Shown: in pieces, positions 13,636-24,253 of the stretch
Numbering within the stretch: the first letter of the stretch is position 1
Layout of the letters: every line of letters begins with the position of its first letter
Origin: Microbotryum silenes-acaulis
Lineage: Eukaryota; Basidiomycota; Microbotryomycetes; Microbotryales; Microbotryaceae
Assembly: GCA_003665825.1 (NCBI GenBank)
Contig: QPFY01000004.1
Coordinates: 1,364,001 to 1,428,000, forward strand
Direction of reading: 5' to 3'
DNA: 64,000 nucleotides
Position numbers and translations under genes: made by a program
Notes under the pieces: generated by a model
What the model was told of the DNA's origin: nothing
Database searches by the model: none
What the model saw: only the letters and a program-made list of their open reading frames with translations

Positions 13636-14051
13636 TCGTGCCAGTTTCTTTCTGTTCGTTTTGGCTTCTTCTACCCAAATAATAGGATGGCCGCCTTTGC
13701 GGTCCGTTCCTTCTTGAACGCTTGGTGTTTCGACATCCAAGTCATGCACTGCAATTCGTATCACAATTTTCTGATCGGAGAAAGAGTGTTTTTTGATTGA
13801 GTGGGATGTGCACAGCCTACATCTATATGTGTCGGTGGCTGAGCCTGCATTTGCCTCTGAATCGGGCGACTACTACTCGGCGGTCGGCCTGCGCGCGCTG
13901 CCGTGAGCAAGTTGGAGCAAGTTGGTGGAAGAGGGTCGAGGCTGGCGAACTTCGCAGCGAAGGTTTTGGGCCATTCTTCCTCTGTCCCCACTCGACTCAC
14001 GCCCGCGATCTGTCTCAGCCGATCACCGACCACGGACGACTGAGCACAGCC
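13636..14051. other. Intergenic interval between tandem genes
   Basis: About 416 bp between the DDX60-like stop and the UTP4 start. It holds a 3' UTR and a promoter. An upstream in-frame ATG (13,805) could extend UTP4 but adds a Cys/Arg-rich segment unlike the family. No repeat or RNA gene is seen. Confidence 0.4.
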
Positions 14052-17000
14052 ATGAACGGCGATCGAATGGAAGTCGATGATGTTGCGCTTCCCCACGACG
14101 AGGACCACATGCTGGCTAACAGGATGTCCGCGCCAGCTTCGCAATCCGGGGCGTCATCGACTCGTCCGCGAGCCAAGGCGCGTCGAGTATTGACCCATCG
14201 CTGTCGATTCCCCGACTGGGCACCGGGAGCGATCCATGCGTTGGCCATCACCCCTTCTTCGTTCGATACGTCGGTGTTGGGCTATGGCGGCGTCAGTGGC
14301 GAGAGGGGGATGATCGCCGTCGGGCGCAGCAATGGCGATGTCGAGTTGATGCTCTGGGGCGGTCATCAGGGATGGGTGACCTACAGGGTAGGTTCATGAC
14401 CGAGTTACTGTGTTTGTAAACGATTCTCGTAGCTGACGCTCTCATCTTTCCCGTCGCTCCTTGTTGCCGTTGCTCCTGCTGGGCTACTCCGTCCCACTTC
14501 GCAGACGTTGCCTTGCTCATTCCCGATGCCTCAGACGCGCAACTCGAAAAGGCCAAGCACGCTTCTCTCACATCTCGTCTTCACCCACCAAACGACGCTG
14601 TCGCCCTCCGATATCGAGCTCTACGACGGCGATCTCGAAGGCGCGCAGAGGGAACTTCGCAGGTTGCAGCGCGAAGGGCTTAGGCTCTTTGGCGTCGGCG
14701 GAGTAGGCAGTGAGCTTGTGGAGTGGGAGTGGGGAGGACCAGGCGCTCCCAAAGAGGTTGGGAGGATAAAGGTTGGTCATGATGCTATTCCTTCACTGAT
14801 TGGGCCGAGCTGATCCGGTCTCTCACCACCCCTCTCAGTCGACTCTCCCGACTCTGCCACCCATCTTTGCCCTGGCTGCATCTCGATCTTCGGCCAATCT
14901 CGCCATCGGATGCGAAGATTCGACGATCCGGATCCTCAACGTTCTCGACAATGAGCTCGAACTGGTCGCCAAGATCGAGATCGGAGGGCCGGGCAAGGTT
15001 CGACCCCTGTCCCTCGCATGGGGTCCTCTCAAGCCGGCCGCCGACGCGACTTCGAACTCCTCGGACAAGGGAAAGGAACGAGGTGCGTCATCGGAGTCTA
15101 CGGTGAAATTTCTCTCATTTTGGCCTGCGGGCTCACACAAACTCTTGCTGCCTAGATGAATCACCTTCGATAGCCTCAGCCCTTCCTCAGCACTTCGCAA
15201 CCCCTAGAGAAAGCTATGTCGTCGCCGGTTGCTCAAACTCGTCGATCCGTCGCTTCGATGCGCCCGCCTCTGGAGCCGTCGCGGGACTCTGGCGCAGCGT
15301 GCATCGCATGACCCTCGACCAGCTGCGCGGCGAGCACACCGTCGTGTGGGCCATCTCGGCTTTGCAGGACGGCACGATCGTTTCCGGTGACTCGATGGGG
15401 AACGTCAAATTCTGGGATGCCGAAATGGGCACGCAGAACCAGAGCTTCAAGACCCACAAGGCTGACGTGCTCGCCCTGGCAATCGGAGCGGACGGGACTT
15501 CAGTCTTTACGTCGGGCGTCGATCAAAAGACGGTCGAGTTCCGCCTCGTGACGATCTCGTCCAGTCGATCAAACAGCACCGCATCTCGACGATGGATCCA
15601 AGCTTCCGGTCGACGGTTGCATTCCCACGACGTGCGAGCCATGGTCATTTCGCCGCCGTACACCCTTGCTCTTCCCTCCCCTCCTCCGACCTCGCCGCGA
15701 TTTGCCCAAGTCCCCATCCTGACCTCGGGTGGCCTCGATCTCTCCCTGATTACTGTCTGTGTCTCCCCCGTGCCCGCACGAGCAATCAAATCGGCTCGTT
15801 CCCTCACCAACCCCATCTCGGACCACCGCTCGATCGAATACGAGACGACTGTGCATCGTCGCGCCGCTTACGTGCCCCAGCGCTCCAAGCCTTTCGCCGT
15901 TGCCGGTCAAGGCGAGGCCCGATGGCTCATCTGTCAGCGCGACCGAGGTGTGGCGATCTGGAAGCTCGACGATCCAAAGTTGCAGCGTGGTAGCACACAA
16001 GGAAGGAGCGGGTGGAAGGCTCGGCAGGATCACCTCGATGGAGTGCAAGAAGAGCTGGACGATGACGAGGAGGGTACGACCGGCTGGGCCAAAGCGGCCG
16101 AGCTTGAACTCAAGTTGCACACCAACTTGATCGCGAGCACCATCTCACCCGACGGTCGATGGCTCGCCGTCTCGGACCTATACGAGACCAAACTGTTCCG
16201 CTTGGAGCTGCGTAACGGTGACCTTTCGCCGCGTCGACAAAAAATGTTCTCGACCGCTCTTTCGGACGCTTTGCCGACTTCACTCGGGACGGGATCGGCG
16301 CAGCTAGCGTTCACCGCCGACTCGGGTCGACTTGTTTTGGCGTCTTCATTTGGGTCTTCAATCGCCGTTGTCGAGTTGCCGATGGACCGGGAGAAGAGCT
16401 TCTACGTCAGCAAAGTCTTTGGGCAACACAACGAGCACCGAGGTGGTCGAGAGATCCGAGCGATGCCGAATGGCGTCAACGGCATTAATGGGGCCTCCCA
16501 CTCTGACTCTGGCTCGGATTCGGATTCGGATTCGGATTCGGCAGATGATGCCAAGGAGAGGAGCAGTCGTGCCAACAGCAGCGATCGACCTGCCATGGTC
16601 GTGTGCCTGTCTATTTCACAGGATGGCAAATGGCTCGCGAGTGCCGACCTCGAACGCAAGGTCTGCGTCTTTGATCTCGAGAACCTAAAGCACCATACGA
16701 CCTTACCGACGCCGACTCACGTGCCGAGCGCATTGGCCTTCATCCCCTCGTCAGCGTCGCTCGTCATAGCTTTGCCGACCAACTCAATGTCGATCTTTGA
16801 TCTTAAATCACTCAAATTCCATCGTTGGGCTTTGCCCTTGTCCCAGCTCTCTGCCAACACATTGACGGATCTCCGCGAACCGATCCTAGGCTTGACTTTC
16901 GAGCCTCGTTCAGAAGCGACGGACCTCTCATCCTCCATGGCCAACAAGGTGCACCCTTCTCGACGCGTGACGACGCACCAGAACGAACAACTTGGTCTGG

Positions 17001-17320
17001 CATGGGGTGCGAATTGGGTCGGTACGATCGATTTCGACGCTCTGAGCAAAGGCACCAACGCACCAGGGAAGAAGACTACCCAACGTCGCGAAGTCGACAA
17101 GAAACGGGCGAGGGAAGAAGATGTCGCTTCCGGCGCCATGGGCGGTGGCGACACTGACGATGCACCCAAGCTGGATATTCGAACGACGAGGAAGTATCAG
17201 CCTTTGGTTCTGTTCGATTTCGTGACGAGTGGGGAGTTGATCGCGGTGGAGAGGACGTGGCAGGATCTTTCGCAAGGGTTGGTGCAGGCCTGGGCCAAGA
17301 GTGGCGAGTTTGGTACTTAG
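14052..17320 (+). CDS. UTP4: UTP4 / cirhin, U3 snoRNP (t-UTP) WD40 protein
   Basis: A component of the t-UTP/UTP-A subcomplex of the small-subunit processome, needed for rDNA transcription and early 18S rRNA processing in the nucleolus. The predicted protein is about 960 residues and consists of WD40-type beta-propeller repeats through most of its length; diagnostic stretches are IHALAITP, IRILNVLDNE, GNVKFWDAEMG, and the Utp4/cirhin-like HKADVLALAI followed by VFTSGVDQK. Three introns interrupt the N-terminal half (from about 14,391, 14,771 and 15,083); the last acceptor is the second of two adjacent AGs, ending at 15,209, which keeps RESYVVAGC in frame. A Ser-Asp run (about 16,505-16,545) comes from a short CGGATT tandem repeat between propeller blades. 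A basic patch (KKRAREE, about 17,098) near the C-terminus could be a nuclear signal. Start at 14,052 (MNGDRMEVDD) gives a normal N-terminus. Confidence 0.88.
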
Positions 17321-17389
17321 CCTCTGGTCTGCTGTGCAAGGAACGTTGTGGGATTTATTGTGTTGCAATATGGAGATAGTCCTTGCATG

Positions 17390-18904
17390 AACGGATTGAA
17401 GGGCCGGGTTTCGATAAGATGCCAAAACTAAATTGACGCTTGGACAAGAGCGGACTGGAGCGGACGGGTTTCCGAGTCAAGACGGGACCGCGACGGAGTT
17501 TGGTTCCATTTCACCCGCGTTTCGCACACGGTTCGATTGCGTAACATCAAGAGTGAGCCCCACCTCGGCCTCCGGGCTCATACCCACTCCATCGCGGTAT
17601 TTCCTGATAATCACTCTGGCCCCTCTCACAGTGACTAATCTGGCTCTGTTGAAGACGGAATGTCCTTCGCTCGAGTTGATCGCTCGGGGCAAAGTGCGCG
17701 ACATCTACCGCGTGCCCGGCCATGACGAGGCATTGCTCTTTGTCGCCACCGATCGAGTGTCTGCTTTCGACGTTATTATGAAGAACGTGAGTCTGACTTT
17801 GGACGCTATCCCCCTCTGAGGACTTGCGCACGCTATGAAAAGGACCCCAGTCTTCTCCGCGTAGGTCGAGCTGAACCTATGCTTGCTATGTACGACCACA
17901 GGGTATTCCCAACAAGGGCAAGCTACTCACCGCCCTTTCCCTCTTCTTCTTCAACCTCTTGGCCACCTCACCCGAGACAAAACACATCCCGAACCACGTC
18001 ATCACCTCGAAGTTGAGCGAGATGCCCAAAGAGGTACAGGAATACGCCGATCAGCTCGAGGGGCGATCGATTTGGGTTCGCAAGGCCGAGATCCTGCCTG
18101 TGGAGGCTATCGTTCGTGGGTATATTACAGGTGGGTTCCTACTTCCCTTCTTGGCAGCGGCGAAGGCGGGAAGATTCTCTGCTGCTTCGTCAGCGCGAGC
18201 CTTCTTGAACGACAAACTAACTCCTGATCACGTGTGCCTTTCGAGAAACAGGTTCCGCATGGGCCGAGTACCAAACATCGGGGACGATGCACGGCATGGA
18301 ACTGCCCAGAGACCTCAAAGAGTCGACGCGTTTGGATCCGCCCTTGTTCACGCCGAGCACCAAAGCTGAGGTCGGCGACAAGGACGAGAACATTCACCCT
18401 GATCAATGTGAGCCGACTTGATCTGCGCAGTGCCTATAGCAAATTGGGTACTTACGTGTCTCTCGACCTTCAGTGAAAACCCACATCGACCCTTCTTACG
18501 CGGAACCGTTGGCAGAGTACGCGCTGTCGCTCTACCAGACCGCGGCCAAACACTCGGCGTCCAAGGGCCTGATTCTCGCCGACACCAAGTTCGAATTCGG
18601 TCTTTTACCCGCCTCGCCCGATGATCCAACAGGACGACGCACGTTGATGCTTGTCGACGAATGCCTCACACCGGATTCGTCTCGCTTTTGGCCCGCATCA
18701 ACTTGGGCGGAGGGGAACAAGATGGTCGGCTTTGACAAGCAGTTCTTGAGAGAATGGCTTAAGAGTGGTGGAGGCGGTTTCGGTGCCAAGGGAGGAGGCA
18801 TCGAGGAGGATGGGGTCGAGATCCCCGAGGATATCGTGCAGGCAACATGGCAAAAGTACGAAGAGGCGTTCGAGCTGTTGACGGGCAACAAATTCAAGTG
18901 CTAA
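17390..18904 (+). CDS. ADE1: Phosphoribosylaminoimidazole-succinocarboxamide synthase (SAICAR synthetase)
   Basis: Catalyses ATP-dependent joining of CAIR and aspartate in de novo purine synthesis, in the cytosol. The whole family signature is visible: [35 protein letters not shown]-like [33 protein letters not shown] and [15 protein letters not shown] with YDKQFLR-like [10 protein letters not shown]. No ATG precedes the conserved start in frame. Removing an intron 17,553-17,631 (donor GTGAGC, acceptor CTCACAG) joins A at 17,552 to TG at 17,632-17,633 and creates ATG, giving [10 protein letters not shown], which matches the usual N-terminus. Further introns lie at about 17,787-17,901, 18,131-18,251 and 18,408-18,475. 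Stop TAA at 18,902-18,904. The 17,390 left edge is an approximate 5' UTR limit; the coding part begins at 17,552. Confidence 0.9.
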
Positions 18905-19016
18905 GTGGAAGAGGCGGTTTAGGATTTGTCTTGTTCTGTAGTTTGGAATGACTCAGTCCCAAACCGTTCTAGTGCTGCTCTCTCTTTCAGAGCTGACGAG
19001 TTGCAGAGTATGAATA

Positions 19017-21212
19017 ATGGAGCGGCTCCGCGAAATGCCGAGAAACGCTCGCACCTCCGTCGCTCGCTTCTCGCAGGTGGGCTCTGGTGGGCTGTGCTGC
19101 CTGACGCCCAGTTCGACGCTCGTCGTCCGTGTCGCGCTCCTTCTCGTCAGCTCTTACCGCCGTTCTCGAGCTCTCATCTGCCACCCTGCCGACCTCGAAA
19201 AAGCGTTTGCAGTCAGCTCTACTGCTATGCCACTGGATGCCAGCTGTGAGCTGAGCTTGCTACAGGTGCTGCGCGCGTTCGGCATCCGTCGAGGAGCTAC
19301 CTGTCTGTTTGCTGACTGACATCTGGCGGCGCTCCACACTCGCTTGAGCAGTGTTTGTCCTCTCGCTCGTACCGCGCCTCGACAAGGTCGGATGCGTTGA
19401 CATCAAGGAGGATGGATCGACGGATACTCACTATGTTGCTCAGAAGGTATCCTTGCATCTTCCTTTCCTTTCCGTTTTGTGCAGGTTCCTCCGCTGACTC
19501 TAGCTCACTCCCGCACTTCCGCGCGTTGCCTGATTTCAACTTCGTCGGCCTGTCCTTTTCGGCTTGGCGTTTTCAACATCTTGCTCAACGCACCGCTCCC
19601 AAAACGTTGTGCAATCCCCAGGCTGTCGAAACAGGAACGATCTCCCTCATTGACCCCTGGACCGACACCAAATGGGCATCCTTAACAACGACCGTTCCGA
19701 ACAAGCTCAAACTTGTCGAGTTCTTCAATCCCGAGCATTCCGAAGAGTTTAAGAACACGGGAAAGCTGGGGTGGCGGTGGAGTTGGGAATGGGAAGGAGT
19801 CAGATATGCTTGGGATCGATCTGGTTCGTTTTCGGGGGATAAGAGTTATACGTTGGAGGTGGTGGGTCGTGGCTCTGCTGTCTGCGCTCGACAAAGAGAT
19901 TTCAGCTGCCCGTCGGAGGCTGATGACGGAGTTTTCGGCACGTCTTCTTTGCACAGCTAAGAAAACCGGACCCAAATTTTCCTATTTGCCTGTACACTCC
20001 GGCAAGCAAGAAGAAAGCGGCGCAATGTCAGATCTTGGATTACAACTTGGCCGTGAGTAGTGCCCGCCAACGGTGGTCTGAATGATGCCGGAATGTACTG
20101 CGCCTGAATGAGCTTCGCGAAGTATTTGGTCTCACTCGAGTCTACTATCTCTTCTCTCAGCGCATTGAACCGCCGATTGAAGACAGGAAAGGTGGGTCCT
20201 GGCCAGCGATGTCGGAACAAAGATGCTCCCTCACGGAAGATGCCGATCAATGCCGATCTGACTCGAAGATAAACTTTGATCACTCCTGCACAACATGGTG
20301 CCCCAGGTCTTGAAGTGATGACGCTCCTCAGCTTGCTTTCGTTGCTTTCAACACCGCAATTCGACATGTTCGGAATACCGCCCACACCAACAGAAGACGC
20401 ATCCTCAACTTCCGATCATCCAGTCAAGGCCTCAATTTTCGCCGCGGTCGCACAGGCCTCGTCCTCCGCACCAGGCCCGAAAGCCCTAACAAATGCAAAG
20501 TCTTCAACTCCTACAAATCCTTCTATTCCCCCGCCTGTTCCGCCGATGCCTCCGCGAAGCTCGTCGGTTCAAACACTGAGTACGAACGAGATCGAGGTGC
20601 GGGATATCGGCAAGGCGGACAAGTACTCTGTTCGGGCGCTCGATCTGCTCAAGGTCGGTCTACTCTCCAGCATTCGCCCTTGTGCTGAAAATGATCACTC
20701 ATTCACCTTTGCTCTCTCGCGTAGGATGATGGCCTCCTATTCCTCGTCTTGTTGGGATCTGGTCCGGTCGTTCCTCATGTCGTTGCACTCGCGGAGAAGG
20801 TCAAGCGACAGCGGTACAAGACGAGTGGGGAGGAGTTGATGCAGTATATCGATGACGGAGGCGCTGAATTATCGTCTTTGGACAAATGTGAGAGGACGAA
20901 GAGCGATTCACATCTCTTCCCCTCCGATGCTGACTTGATCTTTGGTGGAAATCTTGGATTCGACTAGATGCCACGCCGAGCTCTATCAAAGTCTATCTCT
21001 CGCGCATCGAGATGCGTGACATCTTACCCAACTACAAACCCAGACACGCGAAGAAACCCGATCTTCGACCCCCAATCGTATTCGGCTCCTCTTCGGCCAA
21101 GTCGTCGGGGCCAGCTGCAGCATCCGCAGAGTCGTCAGCCGCATCGAAGAAGACACCGGTTGAAAGTGAGAATGGAGGTGGCGGAGGTTTGTTTGCGAGG
21201 TTCGTGTTTTGA
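19017..21212 (+). CDS. Conserved protein of unknown function (basidiomycete type)
   Basis: A multi-exon gene whose function I do not recognise. Clear coding segments read in order: VPRLDKVGCVDIKEDG (about 19,360-19,447); a segment with DPWTDTKWASL, VEFFNPE and GWRWSWEWEGVRYAW (about 19,623-19,840); CQILDYNLA and DRKGLEVMTLLSLLS (about 20,025-20,345); a Pro/Ser-rich linker; DDGLLFLVLLGSGPVVPHVVALAEKVKRQRY (spaced over two exons, about 20,726-20,840); and a C-terminal SSIKVYLSRIEMRDILPNYKPR with a Gly-rich end. The Trp-rich block followed by QILDYNLxR and DRKGLE resembles a lipid-binding, tubby-like fold seen in uncharacterised basidiomycete proteins; this is inference. The stop at 21,210-21,212 is firm; the 5' end is not (MERLREM at 19,017 is one possibility). 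Confidence 0.55.
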
Positions 21213-21591
21213 TAGATGATCAGATTAGTTAACGAGCACACAATTGCATTGTAATAAGTACTTGCGGATGTTGTACATTTGATTGAACAGGTCGATAGCC
21301 TTAGTAGCGTGTCGGGTAGTGAACGTCATGCCCGATGGAGATTCGATAGAAAGTCACGGGTATTGCGTCGGTACAGTTGCATTGTAGGAGAGTGTTCGTA
21401 TATGTTCCTCGAGAATGCTGTCTGTCTGGGCCTACGTCTTGCCTACGATTACTCGTGGGCCCTGGTTGGGGGTGATCACCGCTCGACCAGGATGTGCACG
21501 CCATCCCTGGCGGACGCGTCGGCAGTCGAACTTGATGCACGGGTATCATCGCATCATCATCACTTTCGTTTGACCTGTTCCGCAACAAATG
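21213..21591. other. Convergent intergenic interval
   Basis: About 380 bp between two convergent stops. It contains presumed 3' UTRs for both genes. No repeat, RNA gene or convincing short gene was seen. Confidence 0.4.
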
Positions 21592-21923
21592 TTATTCCGA
21601 GATCAGCCGATGCTCAAGGATCAGATGGGACAGCAATCCGGGCGGGAGACAGACATGTTGTGCGACGCAAGCCTTGAACGCTTGGAACTCCTTCTCACAC
21701 ATGCCACGTTCGACCTCGGTGTACTTTGCGCCAATGCATTTGCCATAGGCCATGGCCTGTGTGGAAGGGAGGGACGTGTAGGTGTGTTGCCTGCGGTCAG
21801 CGAGCTGCGTGGTACGAGAGACGAGAGGAGGGCGAGTTGAAGAGAGGAGCTACTGACCTGCGTTGCACAAGCTGCGAAAGCAGTCGGGTACCGCTGCAAG
21901 GGTCTTGAGATCGTCTTGGACAT
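21592..21923 (-). CDS. Twin CX9C mitochondrial protein, NDUFAF8-like
   Basis: A small two-exon gene. Exon 1 (21,923-21,858) encodes MSKTISRPLQRYPTAFAACA; the intron (21,857-21,757) is GT-AG; exon 2 continues with AMAYGKC and ends at 21,592. After splicing, CATQAMAYGKC and CEKEFQAFKAC form two exact C-X9-C pairs, the signature of intermembrane-space proteins oxidised by Mia40. The arrangement FAAC...YGKC...C.KEFQAFKAC closely follows human NDUFAF8, a complex I assembly factor working with NDUFAF5. Length (about 75 residues) also fits. The assignment to NDUFAF8 rather than another twin-CX9C family is likely but not certain. It is the last intact host gene before the transposon island. Confidence 0.75.
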
Positions 21924-22088
21924 GGTGAGTCGTCGCCTTGGTTTGAAGGGGGTGTGGCGTCGCCGACAGAGATCCGAGTACGATCTCCGAAGGTGTCGAA
22001 CGCTGCGGAGGCCCGCGAGACAAGACGTGATTTCGACTGGAGGAGCCGGCACGCAGCGCCACGCCAGGACCCCCGAAAGCCCAGCCAT

Positions 22089-22180
22089 AGGCGGCCCTCT
22101 AAAAACGGCCTTTTTCGAGGCAAAATGTCCAAAGTTTTTCCCGGATTCTGACTGAAAATGTCCAAATATGAGGGCCGCCT
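22089..22180. repeat. Short inverted-repeat element (MITE-like), left flank of the island
   Basis: A 92-bp unit bounded by an 11-bp terminal inverted repeat (AGGCGGCCCTC ... GAGGGCCGCCT) and containing two AAAATGTCCAAA motifs. A related sequence sits in the opposite orientation at about 45,878-45,985, beyond the other end of the transposon cluster. No target duplication was identified. Confidence 0.5.
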
Positions 22181-22387
22181 AGTGTTGAATGGTTTCTCAA
22201 AACTACTCTACAAGCTGTACAATGTTCAGAAATTGTTCTGCGCTACGCGCAGACTGCATTCCCGCCGCGCGCGGGCGGGAAAGGTTGCGCGCGCGCACTA
22301 AGAGCGCCGCCAGCGCGACCGCCAACGAGCCTTTTTCAAAATGAAATGGACTCGAATAGGATCTCATCTTTGTTTATTCATTTGTCA
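22181..22387. other. Non-coding flank with GC hairpin
   Basis: No gene is visible. It contains a strong GC-rich palindrome at about 22,259-22,281 (TTCCCGCC, GCGCGCG, GGCGGGAA) and adjoins the 3' end of Helitron D. Confidence 0.4.
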
Positions 22388-22745
22388 CTAGGTTCGGCGG
22401 CGCGCTCCGCGCGCCACCTCACATTGAAATGAGAACGTTTGAATGTATTCAGAACTAGCGAAGCGACGTGATTTAATGCGAGCCGAGAGACAGTGGTTGT
22501 ATCGTGACGTCAGTCTGCTTCGGGAAGCAGAAGGTCATGCGCCAGGCTCCTTTGATGGGAAATGGAACCTCGGCGAACGTAGACGAAACGACCTGTGGCT
22601 GACCGAACCATTCTGAAACAGCGCTAGCTAGCTGGGACGCGGTGGACCGAGAGCTGGCTATGACGTCACGCCACGTGGTTTGTCTACGTGGTTTGTCTCC
22701 CGTTCTCTGACGTTCTTTGACGTTCTTTGTCTCGACGACGTTTTT

Positions 22746-22752
<7 letters not shown>
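22388..22752 (-). mobile_element. Helitron D, 365-bp non-autonomous element
   Basis: Read on the minus strand it ends with a 7-bp-stem GC hairpin (22,399-22,415), then GCCGAAC and CTAG at 22,391-22,388, with T following (A at 22,387 on the plus strand). Its other end (about 22,490-22,752) matches the 5' ends of Helitrons B and C over some 260 bp (the GGAACCTCGGCGAACG block and the TTTGACGTTCTTTG block). The extreme 5' base pair is TG rather than TC, so the end is slightly degenerate. Nothing but the two ends remains, so it depends on an autonomous relative. Confidence 0.8.

Positions 22753-22784
<32 letters not shown>
22753..22784. repeat. AT microsatellite between Helitrons D and C
   Basis: About 30 bp of alternating TA, separating the 5' end of D from the 3' CTAG of C. 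A shorter TA run (about 45,106-45,122) follows the far end of the island. Both fit insertion of Helitrons into an AT-rich target. Confidence 0.85.
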
Positions 22785-22787
<3 letters not shown>

Positions 22788-23139
22788 GGTTCGGCGGCGC
22801 GCTCCGCGCGCCACCTCCCACCGTAACCGTTGACCCGCTGCAATGTGATGTACTTTGCTGCAACAGCTGCCGTACTGTTGAGTAACGGAAGCGTAGTGGT
22901 TGAAGTCGGGAGAGAAGCGCGCGACGACGATCAAATGTACAGAGCCTTCATTTCATTACTGAACTCTTTTTTTGTTCTCTGGGAGCCCGATGATGGGCTC
23001 AGACCGTCGTCGAGACTCGCGTCGAGTGTGGACCTTTTCACGGCTGCCTCCCGACATCCCTCATCTGCTATTTGCCGGAGCTTCACTATGGAGCTTTGAG
23101 ATAACCTGACACCGTCCATCGTTGCTCGGGACAACGCGA

Positions 23140-23880
23140 CATACAACTTGGCCGTGAGAAAAGACGGGCGTCTCCAGACACACTCCGACCTGCGCGAGTG
23201 ACTGCCCTTACGACTTGTTGATGGTCATAGCCATTGCCAGCCGAATCGGAAACTGCGTCCGATGCAGAGTGAACGGAAGCTCAGCTGATGACCCTGTCTT
23301 CAGCGTGATCCGTGGCAACAAAACTGGCTATCCAGCATAATCTCCTGTGAGAATGATGGCCTCGAGCACGCGGGTGTGTAAGCGAGTTGACAACAGTTTT
23401 GTGCCGTTGCACAGCCCCGCGGCGGGGTCCAAGTTTCTGAGGAGCATGACGGGACATCCCACTTTGAATTTTGCAGCGTGCAACGCCATCCCGGCGATGT
23501 TGAGACTCTGAAGGTACTCGATCAAGAACAGTGATTCGTCTTCGTTTTCGACCGAATCCGCGCTGTAGAACGTTGAAGCGTCACCCGGCAGCAGGTCGAG
23601 CACCATGTCGTTGATCTGATCCACCTGCGAGTTTTTGGGCGCCAGAATTGCTCGATCTCGGAAGTATTCGACTTTTTCGCCTATTGACATATTGTCCAGT
23701 TCGAGCGCGGGGACGGGATAAACGTGTCTGATTAACCCGGATCTGTTCCTCGTGGTCGCCGGCAGGAGAAGCTCACGTGGGAGCGCGATAGAGTCTTCTA
23801 AGCCGTCTCCAACTCCTAAGAGCCAATCTGCAAAGTCCTGTGCGTTTGCCCGTTCCGTTTCGGTCACGAATCCCCTGTGA
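23140..23880 (-). pseudogene. Helitron C helicase C-terminal fragment
   Basis: The translated minus strand matches the C-terminal half of Helitron Pif1-like helicases: [43 protein letters not shown] and RLHTRVLEA. Further on are [14 protein letters not shown] and GQSLAQVG and then SHGQ.LYVALSR. A TAA codon (about 23,207-23,209) interrupts the conserved KSQGQ motif, and an extra A near 23,150 shifts the frame at HGQLYVALSR. About 230 bp of it (about 23,560-23,790) is repeated directly at about 39,904-40,135 in Helitron B. The fragment cannot encode an active helicase. Confidence 0.85.
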
Positions 23881-24253
23881 TGTTACAGTCCACATCAGCA
23901 ACTTTGCCACTTGCTAAACGCCACTAAATAAATCTCGAGCGCTAAAGTGCGCAAAATGGCACTAAATGGCGCTAAAATTGGCACTGTTTGATGAACTTAG
24001 CACAGTTTGATGAAGTTGACACTTAACATTTGGAGCAGTGCCGTGGTGAGGTGTATCAATGTAAGGACCTTGGTTTCTATACTTCTTATTATAATCTCTA
24101 GGTATCAGTATACCAAGTACTCGACTTGCAATAGATACATAAAGACATAATTTGCTCTTGACACATGTTTTGCAGTATTACAAAATACCACGATTCCTAC
24201 CAGAACTGAAGCTATAGTACTGATGATTCAAGTGACCAAACTCATGACAGGGG

